Shown: piece by piece, positions 27,891 through 38,026 of the stretch
Layout: every line of letters starts with the position of its first letter
Numbering within the stretch: position 1 is the stretch's first letter
Assembly: GCF_000142905.1 (NCBI RefSeq)
Contig: NW_013657615.1
Coordinates: 109,777 to 173,776 of the forward strand
Direction of reading: 5' to 3'
Length of the DNA: 64,000 bases
DNA from: Thecamonas trahens ATCC 50062
Lineage: Eukaryota > Apusozoa > Apusomonadida > Apusomonadidae
Notes under the pieces: model-generated
Databases searched by the model: none
What the model saw: only the letters and a program-made list of their open reading frames with translations
What the model was told of the DNA's origin: nothing
Translations under genes and position numbers: made by a program

Positions 27891-28957
27891 ATGCAAACGT
27901 CGGGCGCCATCAACGCGCTTGCGCTTCCCAAGGGCTCCAAGCTTGCATGCGAGCTCTGCGGCGAGGCAGCGCGCGTGCTCTGCCCCTGTGCAAGGTCACC
28001 TCGTACTGCTGCATGGAACACCAGGAGACCGACTGGGTGGGCATCCACGGGAAGATCTGCGGCCTCCTTGCTGCGCTTCGGTCTCCGCCGGGCTTTCTGG
28101 GCTCGGAGGAGGAACGTGCGGCGCGTGCGGCTGAGGAGGATGAGCTCAAGCACGAGCTGCTGGCGGTGGCGCGGCGGGAGGGCCACCGGCTGCTGTACGA
28201 GGGCCACAACGAGCGGGCCATGCCGGCAGCACTGCACTCGCTCCGCTTTGCCATCGAAATCTATGGCCCGGACCACATCGATCTTGTGCCGTCGTACCTG
28301 CTGCTAGGTGAGGCCTCGATCGGGCTCGACCGGTTCTCGGCCGGCGAGCGGTACCTCTCGCTCGCCCGTTGGGCTGTCCTCAAGACGCCCGACTGCCCCA
28401 AGATCATTCTTGCCCAGCTTCACCGCAACTTTGGTCTCCTCTACGCCGCCCAGGGCAAGCACGGCGAGGCGCTCAAGGAGCTCGCAGAGGACGTGTACTA
28501 CTCGTCGAGCGTGTTTGGGCCCAAGCACATCAACGCCACCACCGGCCACTTTCAGATGGGCAACGTCTTCCTGCAGCTCAACAAGCAGCCGGCCGCGCTC
28601 GCCGTCTTTGAGCTGGTCACCTCGGTCTGGCGCACCTATCTCACGGCTGCCTTTAACGATCCGGCCTTCCTCGCCGCCAACCCCATCGACGAGGCCAAGC
28701 AGGCCGAGGCCATGCAGATGCTTCTCCGCATCGCCGCTGTTCGTGAGGACATCTTTGGCCCGCACGCCGAGCCGTTTGGCGAGCTCAACTTTGTCCTCGC
28801 CCTCCTCCACCACTTTCTCGGCAACCTCGCCAAGGCCGCTACCTACGCCTCCACAGCCCTCCAGGTCTACCACGCCCAGGAGAAGGTCTCCGCCGACGTC
28901 ACCGACGAGATCGAGGCCCTCATCGCCGCCATTGACGACGAGATTGCCGCCGCTTAG
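27891..28957 (+). CDS. ZMYND12-like MYND zinc-finger TPR protein (frame break at 27983-27986)
   Basis: About 355 residues. The N-terminus (ALPKGSKLACELCGEAARVLC) and the rest (CKVTSYCCMEHQETDW, IHGKICGLLAALR) form one MYND zinc finger but lie in different frames. One extra C in the four-C run at 27983-27986 would join them and give the C-P-L-C-K-V-T-x-Y-C spacing of ZMYND12. After the finger come TPR-like helices (AALHSLRFAIEIYGPDHIDLVPSYLLLGEASIGL, split here only for description) and LHRNFGLLYAAQGKHGEAL, as in human ZMYND12. That protein binds TTC29 in sperm and cilia axonemes. A flagellar role is inferred. I favour a sequencing undercall over a true pseudogene because the downstream frame is intact and conserved. 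Confidence 0.85.
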
Positions 28958-29097
28958 TCACCGTCTCTTGCCCTCCCGACAAACGCCACAATCCGCAGCC
29001 ATGCTAGCCGCCCACCACAGCCCAAGCCATAGCTAGAGCCAGAGGCTGAGCAGACTGCCGTCGCCGACGGCCACACCCGTCTCTGCCCTCACCCACC

Positions 29098-29599
29098 ATG
29101 TCCCAGTCCACGGCATCACCGGTCGACCCGCTCCTTGCGGTCCCTGAGGAGGTTCCCGAGAACGACGAGATGAAGGACGACCTTGCTGAGCTTCTCAACA
29201 TGCTCGCCATGATGATGGGCGCATCCGGTCTCATGATGCGGGTACGTGGCGGTGGTGGTGGCATCCCCGACTTTGGCGCTGGCCCGTTGCTCTTGGCCGG
29301 ACGGCTGGTCTATGGGCTATGGGTGAGAGCAGCAGACATGACATATGGAATGAGAGAGAGAGGGTGTGTGCAGGGGAAGGAGGGTATGTGGTTGCACAGG
29401 GCGTGTACTCATGGGTGGCTGTGTACCGGTGGAGAAACAGTGGAAGTGGATGTGCTGGGGCTCGCTCTTCGCATGCGTCTACAACCTCTGCAACGCGCGC
29501 AAGATCGACTACAAGAACACCCTTATGCAGCTCATGTTTGCCCTCGCCGGCCTCTTCATCAACTACCTTGCGCCGCCGCCGCCGCAAAAGGCCGCATGA
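29098..29599 (+). CDS. Asterix (WDR83OS) homologue, PAT-complex subunit; two exons
   Basis: 100 residues after splicing; human Asterix has 106. Exon 1 is 29098-29241 and ends LLNMLAMMMGASGLMMR. The intron is 29242-29440 (199 nt, GTACGT...ACAG). Exon 2 is 29441-29599, beginning WKWMCWGSLFACVYNLCNAR. The join LMMR-WKWMCW aligns residue for residue with LMLKLKWCAW of human Asterix. Two or three membrane helices and a short Pro-rich tail fit. Asterix pairs with CCDC47 in the ER PAT complex, which chaperones multi-spanning membrane proteins. It is too short to recognise from either exon alone. Confidence 0.9.
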
Positions 29600-29614
29600 T
29601 CCATCCATCGGCCT

Positions 29615-29636
29615 CCCCCCCCCCCCCCCCCCCCCC
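29615..29636. repeat. 22-nt poly-C tract
   Basis: Uninterrupted C run in the 187-bp convergent region between the Asterix and IF1 genes. Confidence 0.98.
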
Positions 29637-29786
29637 GTCCCCCCCCTCGCTTGCCACCTCCACCTCCACCTCACCGATCTCCCCTCATCATCTCCCCATC
29701 GTCATCGCTCTCCTGCACCATCTCGTGCTCTCCGAGACGATTCTCTGTAAAGATCTCTCGTGCGCCTCTCGACGTTTACAGGCGAT

Positions 29787-30327
29787 TCAGATCCGAGCGG
29801 TCTTCATCAGCAGGCGGCCCTGGCGGTACTTGAGCTGGCCGACGACCTCCTCCAGAGCCTGGATGCGATCCAGTAGCTCCTTGCGGAGAGTCATGAGGTC
29901 CTCCATCGAGACCGGCTCCTCGGCCAGGTTCTGCATGCCAGCCAGCGGATCGACCGCCACTGATCCAGTCCGCCCGAGATCGTGGGCTTCCTCCGGCAGC
30001 TCGGCTCCGGCCGCATTGGCAGCCTCGATCTTCTCCTTCAGCTTGAGCAGCGCTTCGTGGTCCTTGCGCGAAAAGTACTCGTTCTGCATCCGAAAGTTGT
30101 CCCCATGTAGGAAGATGTGGTGAGTGTGCGTCATGGCTTGCAGCAAATTTTTACCTCCCACCCCCACCCGCACACATCCCCCCTCCCGAACATACCTCAA
30201 TGGAACGCTCACGCTTTCTGAAGGCACCGCTGGTGTCAAAGCGGACGAGGGCAGCTGGTGCAGCAGAGCGCATCGCGCCAGCGGTGGCGGCAGCAAGGCG
30301 GGAGGCAACGAGAGTGGAGCGAAGCAT
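29787..30327 (-). CDS. Mitochondrial ATP synthase inhibitor IF1-like protein; two exons
   Basis: Reconstructed as exon 1 30327-30196 (44 codons), intron 30195-30084 (112 nt, GTATGT...GCAG) and exon 2 30083-29787 (98 residues); 142 aa in total. Residues 1 to about 30 form a typical mitochondrial presequence (MLRSTLVASRLAAATAGAMR). Across the splice the IF1 inhibitory core appears: SGAFRKRERSIE joined to NEYFSRKDHEALLKLKEK. This parallels GAFGKREQAEEERYF of animal IF1, including the E-x-x-YF contact. IF1 blocks ATP hydrolysis by F1 when the proton gradient collapses. Odd: the second half is not the usual His-rich dimerisation helix but an Ala/Pro linker followed by a second coiled coil (MEDLMTLRKELLDRIQALEE). 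Confidence 0.82.
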
Positions 30328-30493
30328 GATCAGAGGATGTGTTTGCGTGTGTGTACGGGGGAGATGTGGTCCGCGAGTCGTGTGACAAAGCCATTCTCAG
30401 AGACTGCGTGTAACCAACGCTGGTTTTGTGGCCACCGCAGCTGGGTCAGTTTGGGACAGCCGGCGGCTGGGTCTGCTGCGTTGAGACGAGGGC

Positions 30494-32475
30494 TTATAGC
30501 AGGCGGGCGGTGTCGGGAACGTCAGCGAGGGCCTCGCCGAGGGTCGTGGCCTCGGCGGGGGTGGCGGCGTCGTCAAGATCACTGCTGTTGTCGGACCAGC
30601 GCGAGGCGTCGATGAGGCCAGCGGCGTCGTCGGACGATGCGGACGAGCTGGCTTGTGACGACAGAGGGAGGAGCGAGACGACGGCGAGGCCAAGCTTGAA
30701 TCGCGCGAGTGCCGCGTGGGCTACAAAGCCGTCTGCGTCGGTGGCCGGGCTCGGTCGCGCCGGCATTGCCAGGACCACAAACTCGAGCGACCGCGCCACG
30801 TCACCGTTGGCCTTGTACTCGAACGCCGGGATGGTCGAGGAAACGCGCGGGCGGGCGCGGGTGATCGGCGGGGCGGCCGGCGCAGAGAGTAGCGGGACGA
30901 CCTCATCGCTTGCACTAGCAGCGTCGCTGTTGGGAGCGGCGTCGGCGTCGGCGGCGGGAGCCGCGCCTGGATGCGGCGCAGCGAGGGTCTTGGCCGCCGG
31001 CGCCAGCACCGGGTTGAGCACCGCACCAGAGGCGGCGTCGAGGTGGACGACAAACCACTCGATGTCTTCGGGCGAAAACCGCCGCGCGGCGCGCTGTCGG
31101 GCGATGACTCGCATCAGTGCGAACCGCCGCATCGTCGCCTGCGAGGTGACCAGCTGGACGGTGACAAGGCACATGCAGACAAGAAAGAGGGCAATGAGGA
31201 CAGCAAAGAAGAGAGTGATGACAGCCACCATGGCTGGCGGCTGGGCGTCGGTGGCGCCGGCGGACACACCAGCATGAACCACGTTGTGTTGCCGCGGCCG
31301 TACGTCGGCTGCCGATACGAGACACCAGAGCGGGCGACGCTCGGCAGAGTGCCGGGGAGCAGAGGCACCACCGCGCCGGCGGCGACGTCCGGCTCGTCCA
31401 CGGCCTCGGGCTCGTCCCAGCACGAGCCAACGCGCGAGGCGTTGGTCAAGCCCGGAAAGACCATGCACGGCTGCGGGAGAATGCGCGAGAAGGTCTGGAC
31501 GGTGGCGGGGCGGAAGAGGTCAAAGACGTTTGAGGCGTTGACGACAATGGACTCGGGCGCGTCGCACGAGTACTGGTCGCACGGAGTCGAGCCGGCCTGG
31601 AAGGGGCCGTACTCGGGGTCCAGCGTCATGCCGGGATCGGCCATCTCGCAGTAGGTGCCGACGCGGCCGGGCTGGCACAGGCACGTCCGCGAGGACATGA
31701 TGCACTGGCCGGCGTAGAAGCAGTTGAACGGACACGGTGAAAAGGTGAAGGAGAGCTGGAAGCCGCGGTCGGCCATGGCCTCGTCCGAGACAAAGACAAC
31801 GGCGAGAGCGCCCGAGGTGGAGACCAGGGCATCCGGAGTGTACATGCCCGAGTACATGCCCACCAGCGGAGCATCGTCCAGCCCGTTTCCGATCTCGTAG
31901 ACATAGACAAAGTCCCATCCGCACTCGAGCGCAATCATATGAAAGTAGAGAGTGAGGAAGAGCTCGGGCGGCGAGCCGTCTTCTCCGACGAGCGCCCCGG
32001 GCGAGGTGATGTGCCACACGCACGTCATCATGTTCCCGTAATCGCCCGATCCGTCACTGATCATGCCCGACTGCTGATTGAGGACGACCGGTTCACCGTT
32101 GCAGGCATTGCCATCTGCCGCCTTGCCACCGCCCGCCACCGCCCACTCTCTCGGCAGCTGCTGCGGGGCGACCGGGCGACGACCGTGGCGGGCGGAGTGT
32201 GGAAGGTCGGCTTGCGGCGGGGAGTGAGCCGTGTTGGTGCGAGGAAGACGATCATGTACCCGAGTGGGTGCAAGAAGAGGATCATTTCCATGACTGTATG
32301 TTCCCTGAACTCTTTCATGAGTATACCCCAGGCCAACAGAGCCTTGAGAAGGTGGAGGTGGCGCAAGGTGGCCAGCCTCTCCACGGTCACCACTCTGCAC
32401 GGCCATGGCCACCGCGGCGAGTACGGCGACGACAGCAAGGCGCACAAGCCACAGCGGATGCACAGCGACATGCAT
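30494..32475 (-). CDS. CUB-EGF single-pass membrane protein (frame break near 31250-31350)
   Basis: Starting at the ATG at 32475, residues 1 to about 25 form a signal peptide (MHVAVHPLWLVRLAVVAVLA). A CUB domain follows (MMTCVWHITSP, CGWDFVYVYEIG, LAVVFVSDEAMADRGFQLSF). Then an EGF-like module (CPFNCFYAGQCIMSSRTCLC...YCE) and a Cys-poor extracellular stem. A membrane helix (VAVITLFFAVLIALFLVCMCLV) and a cytosolic tail of about 230 residues are read in a different frame. The switch needs one extra base, or an intron of length 3n+2; a GTGTGT...CCCAG pair 29 bp apart would fit the frame but is very short, and 92 and 98 bp alternatives also exist. CUB-EGF order recalls the attractin/MEGF8 group. 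Ligand unknown. Alternative ATGs at 32508 and 32520. Confidence 0.75.
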
Positions 32476-32550
32476 GTGGTGCTGCTGTGGGCTGTCTGCC
32501 CTCGCCATACCCACAGGCATGGGCTTACAGATGCGTGTGGTCACCTGTCC

Positions 32551-32884
32551 CACTTTTCCCCTCCCTTGACTGCGGCTCGTGCCGACGATGGGGACAGCAA
32601 CGAGGGGAAGGGGAGGGGGCACAGAGCAGCCGATCCCCATCCCCATCATCACCAGGCACCCCCCATCCCCCATCCCCATCATCACCAAGGCACCCCCATC
32701 CCCCATCCCCATCATCCCACTTTTCCCCTCCCTTGACTGCGGCTCGTGCCGACGATGGGGACAGCAACGAGGGGAAGGGGAGGGGGCACAGAGCAGCCGA
32801 TCCCCATCCCCATCATCACCAGGCACCCCCCATCCCCCATCCCCATCATCACCAAGGTACCCCTCATCCACCATGATAACGTAT
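32551..32884. repeat. 167-bp tandem duplication
   Basis: A block starting CACTTTTCCCCTCCCTTGAC at 32551 repeats at 32718, near-identical over the full 167 bp. It includes G/A-rich and CCCCATCCCCATCATCACC sub-repeats. It lies just upstream of the CUB-EGF gene start and can be read as a spurious N-terminal extension of it. Confidence 0.9.
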
Positions 32885-33410
32885 CTGATGACGACTATTT
32901 GTCACCCCCACCTGTCCTTTGGGCTAGTGATCAAGAACCACTCCTACGAAGACTGCTAATTATTGCTGCTACCGACGCAGTTTGACACTACCACTCTCCA
33001 GGACCACGACTACGTCCAAGTCCCACTCGCGGTATTCGAAGTTTATCAAACTCGACCAGTGNNNNNNNNNNNNNNNNNNNNNNNNNNNNNNNNNNNNNNN
33101 NNNNNNNNNNNNNNNNNNNNNNNNNNNNNNNNNNNNNNNNNNNNNNNNNNNNNNNNNNNNNCCCCACTCCCACTCCCCACTCCCCACTCCCCACTCCCCA
33201 TCCCCATCCCCCCCCCCCATCTACAATGTGATGCGATGCAATGTCTCGGCCTGCCACCCATCCTTGCCCTTCCACCACGTGGCCGAGTGGCCGTCAGCCA
33301 GAGAGAGTTCATGACGTCGGCGAAGAGGTCAGCGAAGACGACAACGACGACGACGACGACGACAACGACGACGGCTGTGCGGTAGAGCAGCACACCGCAC
33401 TCACCTCAGC
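32885..33410. other. Intergenic region with 100-N gap
   Basis: Contains an assembly gap of exactly 100 N (33062-33161, probably a size-unknown placeholder), CCCCACTCC repeats after the gap, and a GAC/ACG trinucleotide run at about 33335-33372. No gene is evident. The right part is the leader of the gp78-like gene. Confidence 0.85.
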
Positions 33411-35714
33411 ATGACGGACATGCTGCGGCCATACCTCTTTGCCTCTGCGGCAGGAGTAGGGTACCTTGCCTGGGAACTGGGCCCTGTTCTGGTGGCCACC
33501 ACCTCGGCCATGACGTCGTCGTCGTTGTCGTCGGTGACTGCCACAGCAGCGGCTGCCTCGTCAGGGATGGGAGGGAGTGCAAGTGGTACCAGCATGATTG
33601 GTGTGATCATTTCTGCTGTCGTCGGCTTTGCCTTTTCCTCGGCCACCAATCTCATGATCTCTCTCAATACCATCATTCTCGCCATGGTTGTCTCCTCGTT
33701 GATCCTGGCTCGCTTGGTCTTTGGCACTGTCTCGGGTGCAGAGCATGCCAGAGCCATGGATTATCTGTGGAACTTTATCGTGGCAAAGATCATCATGGTC
33801 GCCGCTGTTGCAGTGGTCGATGCCAAGGAACTCGCCGCCTGGTTGGTCTGGTTCTCTCTCCTGGCAAGCATGCGCGTCTTTGCTGTCCTCGCCAAGGAGC
33901 GCTACGGCGTCATGGCCGCTCGCGGCGCCTCCTCTGCCCAGCATTCAAAGCTCATCGCTCTCCTGCTCACCATGGTTGTGGCCGCTACAGGCCTCCTGCT
34001 TGTTGCCCGCGCTGTGCTGGAGCCTGAGGGCATCGGATTTGTTATTCTGTTTACCTTTGAGTGCGTGGCTGTGGTCATCGCTTCCTCGCAGACGCTCCTC
34101 AAGTACGCGGTCGATCTGTACGCCTCGTCGCAGCCGCCCGGCTGGGAGCTCCGCGACCACTACGTGTACCTGGTCGAGTACGGCACCGACGTGTCGCTCC
34201 TTGGTCTCACTCTCCTCCATTATGTCCACATTCTCATTATCGACGGCTTTTCGTTCTCCATCGTCGACTTTATCATCCTCTACTCGCTCCGCTCGGTGTG
34301 GACCCGGCTGCGAGCCACCCGCGACCGCTACGCTGCCTATCGCGACGCCTCGCACCGGCTCAACCAGCTCATTCCCGACGCCACTCCGGCCGAGCTGGCC
34401 GAGACCGACGACGTCTGCGCCATCTGCCGCGACGCCATGACCTCGGCCAAAAAGCTTCCCTGCGGCCACCTCATGCACTTTGCCTGCCTCCGCCGCTGGC
34501 TGCAGGAGAACCCGACGTGCCCTACGTGCCGTCGACCCATCGGCGGCAACGACAACGGTGCGGCCGGTGGCGGTGGTGGTGGCGGCGGCGGTGGTGGTGG
34601 TGGTGGCGGCGGCGGTGGCGCGCCGCCTCAGCCGCACAACCATGGCCACACTCACACCCATACCCACGGCCACGTTCACGGTCATGGCCACGGCCACGGC
34701 CCGCCGCCGCCACCCTCGGGCGCTGCGGCGCACACCCACACCCACGGCCCTGGCGTTCAGCACACTCGCCGGACACTTGGCGGAGGCTGGCTGCCGAGCA
34801 TCTCCATCGACACGGTGACGACCGCTCACGGTGGGACGTACACCATGGGGCTCGGCGGAGGGGCCAATCTGGCCAACGTGGTCAACACCATGTTTGGCGG
34901 CGGCGCGCCACCGCCATCTGCCGGCGGGGCTGCGGCACCTCCTCCGCCGTCTTCGCCTGCCGCGCGTGAGCTCGACGCCCTCGTCGCCCGCGTCATTGAG
35001 ATTTGCCCACAGGCTGACCCAGATGCTGTTCGCGAGGACCTGCTCGTCACCCGCTCGGTCGAGATTACCATCGAAAACGTGCTCTCGGGCGTTGTGCGCG
35101 CTCGTGCGCCGACTCCCCCACAGACTGCTACGCCTGCGCCTGCGCCTGCGCCCGTACCTGCGCCGCCCCCCTCATCCGCGCCGCAGGCATCATCGGCGTC
35201 ACGGCCTGTTGGCACCTCGGCGCGGTCATCGCCACCGCCGCTTCCCGACCTGCCGCTGGCATCTCAGGCGCCATCTGGCTCGGGAGCATCGGCCTTTGAG
35301 GCCCGCGCGCAGTTCCTTCGCGAGACGGCTCGTGCGCTTTATCTCCGGCGACTGCACCGCGAGTCGGACTTTGACGTTGCCGACACAGCAACGACGACGA
35401 CAACGACCACTACAACAACATCGACGACGACGACGACAGCACAGGCGCCAAGCCCGGATGCGTCGCGCGCGATAGCGCCACCTGTGGACCCAGCGGGATC
35501 TCCGCCGGCCCGCCCGACCATCGACCTCCCGCCCAATTACGACGAGGCGACACTGGCAGGCCCGGCATCCCCGGCATCCCCGGCATCCCCGGCATCCCCG
35601 CTCTCTGGCGACGGGTCGGACGCACCAACCCGGTCCGAGCTCCGGAGTCGGATGTTGCAGGCCGCACTTGCGCGGCACTCGCCGACCGGGGCCTCGTCAG
35701 GCTCATCTCCGTAG
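33411..35714 (+). CDS. gp78/AMFR-like ER E3 ubiquitin ligase (RING, CUE, VIM)
   Basis: 767 residues. The N-terminal 300 are polytopic membrane segments. The RING-H2 finger is at about 339-380: CAIC...LPCGHLMHFACLRRWLQ...CPTC. A Gly run and a His-rich stretch (HTHTHTHGHVHGHGHGHG region, about 405-450) follow. A CUE domain is at about 520-565 (ELDALVARVIEICPQADPDA, VEITIENVLSG). Near the end, RSELRSRMLQAALARH resembles the VCP/p97-interacting motif of gp78 (RRRMLAAAAERR). This is the full gp78 order: membrane domain, RING, CUE, VIM. The family ubiquitinates misfolded ER proteins for ERAD. The His-rich insert is unusual and could bind metal. The stop is 10 bp from the convergent ABC-F gene. Confidence 0.9.
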   Translation: MTDMLRPYLFASAAGVGYLAWELGPVLVATTSAMTSSSLSSVTATAAAASSGMGGSASGTSMIGVIISAVVGFAFSSATNLMISLNTIILAMVVSSLILARLVFGTVSGAEHARAMDYLWNFIVAKIIMVAAVAVVDAKELAAWLVWFSLLASMRVFAVLAKERYGVMAARGASSAQHSKLIALLLTMVVAATGLLLVARAVLEPEGIGFVILFTFECVAVVIASSQTLLKYAVDLYASSQPPGWELRDHYVYLVEYGTDVSLLGLTLLHYVHILIIDGFSFSIVDFIILYSLRSVWTRLRATRDRYAAYRDASHRLNQLIPDATPAELAETDDVCAICRDAMTSAKKLPCGHLMHFACLRRWLQENPTCPTCRRPIGGNDNGAAGGGGGGGGGGGGGGGGGGAPPQPHNHGHTHTHTHGHVHGHGHGHGPPPPPSGAAAHTHTHGPGVQHTRRTLGGGWLPSISIDTVTTAHGGTYTMGLGGGANLANVVNTMFGGGAPPPSAGGAAAPPPPSSPAARELDALVARVIEICPQADPDAVREDLLVTRSVEITIENVLSGVVRARAPTPPQTATPAPAPAPVPAPPPSSAPQASSASRPVGTSARSSPPPLPDLPLASQAPSGSGASAFEARAQFLRETARALYLRRLHRESDFDVADTATTTTTTTTTTSTTTTTAQAPSPDASRAIAPPVDPAGSPPARPTIDLPPNYDEATLAGPASPASPASPASPLSGDGSDAPTRSELRSRMLQAALARHSPTGASSGSSP

Positions 35715-35724
35715 TTTGCATCGA

Positions 35725-37428
35725 CTACGTCCACCCACACGCAACGACGACGTCGGCAGCGGCGTCGTCTATCTCGTCCACGAACGCATCGAGCGAGCCG
35801 ACCTCGGTTAGGCCGGCCGAGTCGAGGCGCAGAATGCGGGAGAGCTCGAGGGCGCGGAGAAAAGCAAGCGAGTGCGAAACGACGACAACAGTGCCGGCAA
35901 ACTCGTTGAGGGTGGCAATGACCTCGTCTACCGCCTCCTCGTCGAGATGGTTCGTTGGCTCGTCGAGAATGAGCGTGTTGACCTTGCGCATGGAGAAGCT
36001 CGCCAGCAGCGCGCGGACACGGGCGCCCGGATTCAGCTCACCGATGGGGCAGTCGACCTGTCGGCGAGTCAGCCCGTACCGCAGCAGCCGAGCGCCTGTC
36101 CGGGTCCGCGGCTCGCCGGTCAGATCCATAAAGTGTGCTCGGGGAGAGACGTGGCGCGGCAGGCTCTCGTGCTCCTGGGTCAAGTTGCCGATGCACAGCT
36201 CGCGGCCGATGACTGCGCGGCCTTCCACTGGCGGCTGAGTCTTGATTAGCGTCCGCAGCAGGGTCGACTTGCCGACACCATTGAAGCCGACGAGGGCGAC
36301 TCGCTCGCCAAAGTCCACCCGAAGCGAGAGCGGAGGCAGCGGTAGCCGGGCGTCGCCGTAGCCGATGACGGCCTCCTCGAGCATGAGCGACGAGTCAAAA
36401 CCGGCGCCCAGCGGCTCGATGTCGATGGAGAGCGGTGAGCGGAGGACAAGTTTGTCGAGTTTGCCCCCGCCGTCGCGGAGCTTCTCGACAGCCTTGGCCT
36501 TGCGACCGGATCGGCCGGCGCGATCGCGCTTAAAGTCGCGCTGCAGCTTGTCCTTGTCCTTGCCGGCAAACCGCTGTCCCGACGCGGCAGCCTGCTTCAG
36601 CTTGTCGGCAGCGGCGGTGAGCTTCTTGTGGCGCTTCTCCTGCGCTTCAAAGGCGGCGATGTGCTGCTCGCGAGCCAGGTCCTCGGCGCGGCGAAAGTCC
36701 GAGTAGGAGGCGCCCGAGACGGCCAAGCTGCCCGAGTCAGCATCGACGGCCCACACGTGGTCGCAGACGGCATCGAGAAAGGCGGCGTCGTGCGAGACGA
36801 CAAGCACGGTCTTGCCGCTCGCTACCAGTGCCTTTTGCAGCCACATGATGCTCGGCAGGTCAAGATGGTTGGTTGGCTCGTCAAGGATGAGCAGCTGGAT
36901 GCCGTACCGGTAGATGGCGATGGCGAGGTAGGCCCGCATGGCGCAGCCTGGCGAGAGCTCTGCGATGGGAGTCTCATCGTAGCCGGCCGTCCGCCACTCG
37001 AGCACCTCGTGCGCGGCGACGCAGACCCGGCGCCAGCCATCAGCATCGTCCAGCGCTGTCTCGCTTCCCTCGGCCGCCGCCCACTCGATGGCATCGGCCA
37101 CAGGCAGGGCCACCAGATCAGCCTCGTCGCCGGCACCAAGCAGCGTCCGCCACTGCAGCGCATCCTGCTCCACCAGCACAGCCGATCCAGCCGCGCACTG
37201 TCCGCCATCGATGGTTCCGGCGCCGATGACGTAGTACGGCGGTGCCTCGGGCTCACACGGGACGCCAGCAACCGCCGCGGCCACCGCTCGCAGCAGCGTC
37301 GACTTGCCGCACCCGTTGCGACCGACTAGCGCCACTCGCTGGCCACTCGCCGCATGGGCCGATACCGAGTCTAACAGAACACTCGAGCCAACAGAGAGCG
37401 AGAGGTTCTCAATGGTCAGATGCGCCAT
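35725..37428 (-). CDS. ABC-F family ATPase (two nucleotide-binding domains)
   Basis: 567 residues from MAHLTIENLSL (ATG at 37428); the open frame continues upstream but translates repeats. Two ABC domains, no membrane segments. Walker A: GRNGCGKST and GFNGVGKST. Walker B: LLILDEPTNHLD and TLILDEPTNHLD. Switch His: VVSHDAAFL and VVSHSLAFL. A basic interdomain linker rich in Lys/Arg (about 280-335) suits ribosome contact, as in ABC-F proteins acting in translation or ribosome rescue. The signature motifs are degenerate: LSPGC in domain 1 and LNPGA in domain 2, instead of LSGGx. I cannot place it in a named ABCF1-7 subgroup, and a bacterial-like origin is possible. Confidence 0.88.
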   Translation of the reverse strand: MAHLTIENLSLSVGSSVLLDSVSAHAASGQRVALVGRNGCGKSTLLRAVAAAVAGVPCEPEAPPYYVIGAGTIDGGQCAAGSAVLVEQDALQWRTLLGAGDEADLVALPVADAIEWAAAEGSETALDDADGWRRVCVAAHEVLEWRTAGYDETPIAELSPGCAMRAYLAIAIYRYGIQLLILDEPTNHLDLPSIMWLQKALVASGKTVLVVSHDAAFLDAVCDHVWAVDADSGSLAVSGASYSDFRRAEDLAREQHIAAFEAQEKRHKKLTAAADKLKQAAASGQRFAGKDKDKLQRDFKRDRAGRSGRKAKAVEKLRDGGGKLDKLVLRSPLSIDIEPLGAGFDSSLMLEEAVIGYGDARLPLPPLSLRVDFGERVALVGFNGVGKSTLLRTLIKTQPPVEGRAVIGRELCIGNLTQEHESLPRHVSPRAHFMDLTGEPRTRTGARLLRYGLTRRQVDCPIGELNPGARVRALLASFSMRKVNTLILDEPTNHLDEEAVDEVIATLNEFAGTVVVVSHSLAFLRALELSRILRLDSAGLTEVGSLDAFVDEIDDAAADVVVACGWT

Positions 37429-38026
37429 GGGCGTCGTAGATAAGTCTGGGATGGGCTGAGTCGGTCGCGGTGACATGGCCTCGGTCGTCGTCGTTTTTGG
37501 CACGGTCTCGTCGCCGCCACAGCCGAGCCAGACGAGCCTACGGTCGAGCCGATCCGAACCTAGCACATCATAGTCTGAGAGCGGAATCATGTGGACATAT
37601 GATGATGATGATGATGACCATGACCATGATGACCATGACCATGATGATGGGAGTGATGATGATGACCATGACCATGACCATGACGATAATGATGATTGTG
37701 GCTTGTCGCTGCCGTCATGGTCACAAGACGTTGGCAGGCGTGCGGGCAAGGTTGATGATGGCATTCCCAATAGCGCCGGTTGCTGATGCTGCGATACTGC
37801 AGTGGCGATACCATTCCGCATGCAATGCCCTCTTGCGTAGACTCCCCATCTGCTGCAGGTGGCCACCACGTGAATGATCATGAAGGCAGTCCAAGTGCCC
37901 AAAAAAAAAGAAAGTGGAATGGCGGCGTTGAGGTCAGCGCCGCTGATGTGTTGAGGCAAGTCGGAAGGCGAGGTAGGGGGCGCGAGTGGCATACCCGTCT
38001 CGAGCGCGACAGGAGAGGGAGAGCAG
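37429..38026. other. Divergent intergenic region with GAT/CCATGA repeats
   Basis: Between ABC-F (leftward) and SARAF (rightward). Holds a GATGAT/GACCAT trinucleotide-hexanucleotide array at 37597-37697 and a nine-A run near 37900. No gene or RNA evident. Presumed to carry both promoters. Confidence 0.7.

Noticed and set aside
32509-32874. N-terminal extension of the CUB-EGF gene
   Set aside because: Translated 167-bp duplication (repeated GDDGDGGWG-type peptide) without a signal peptide. The ATG at 32475 gives a proper one.
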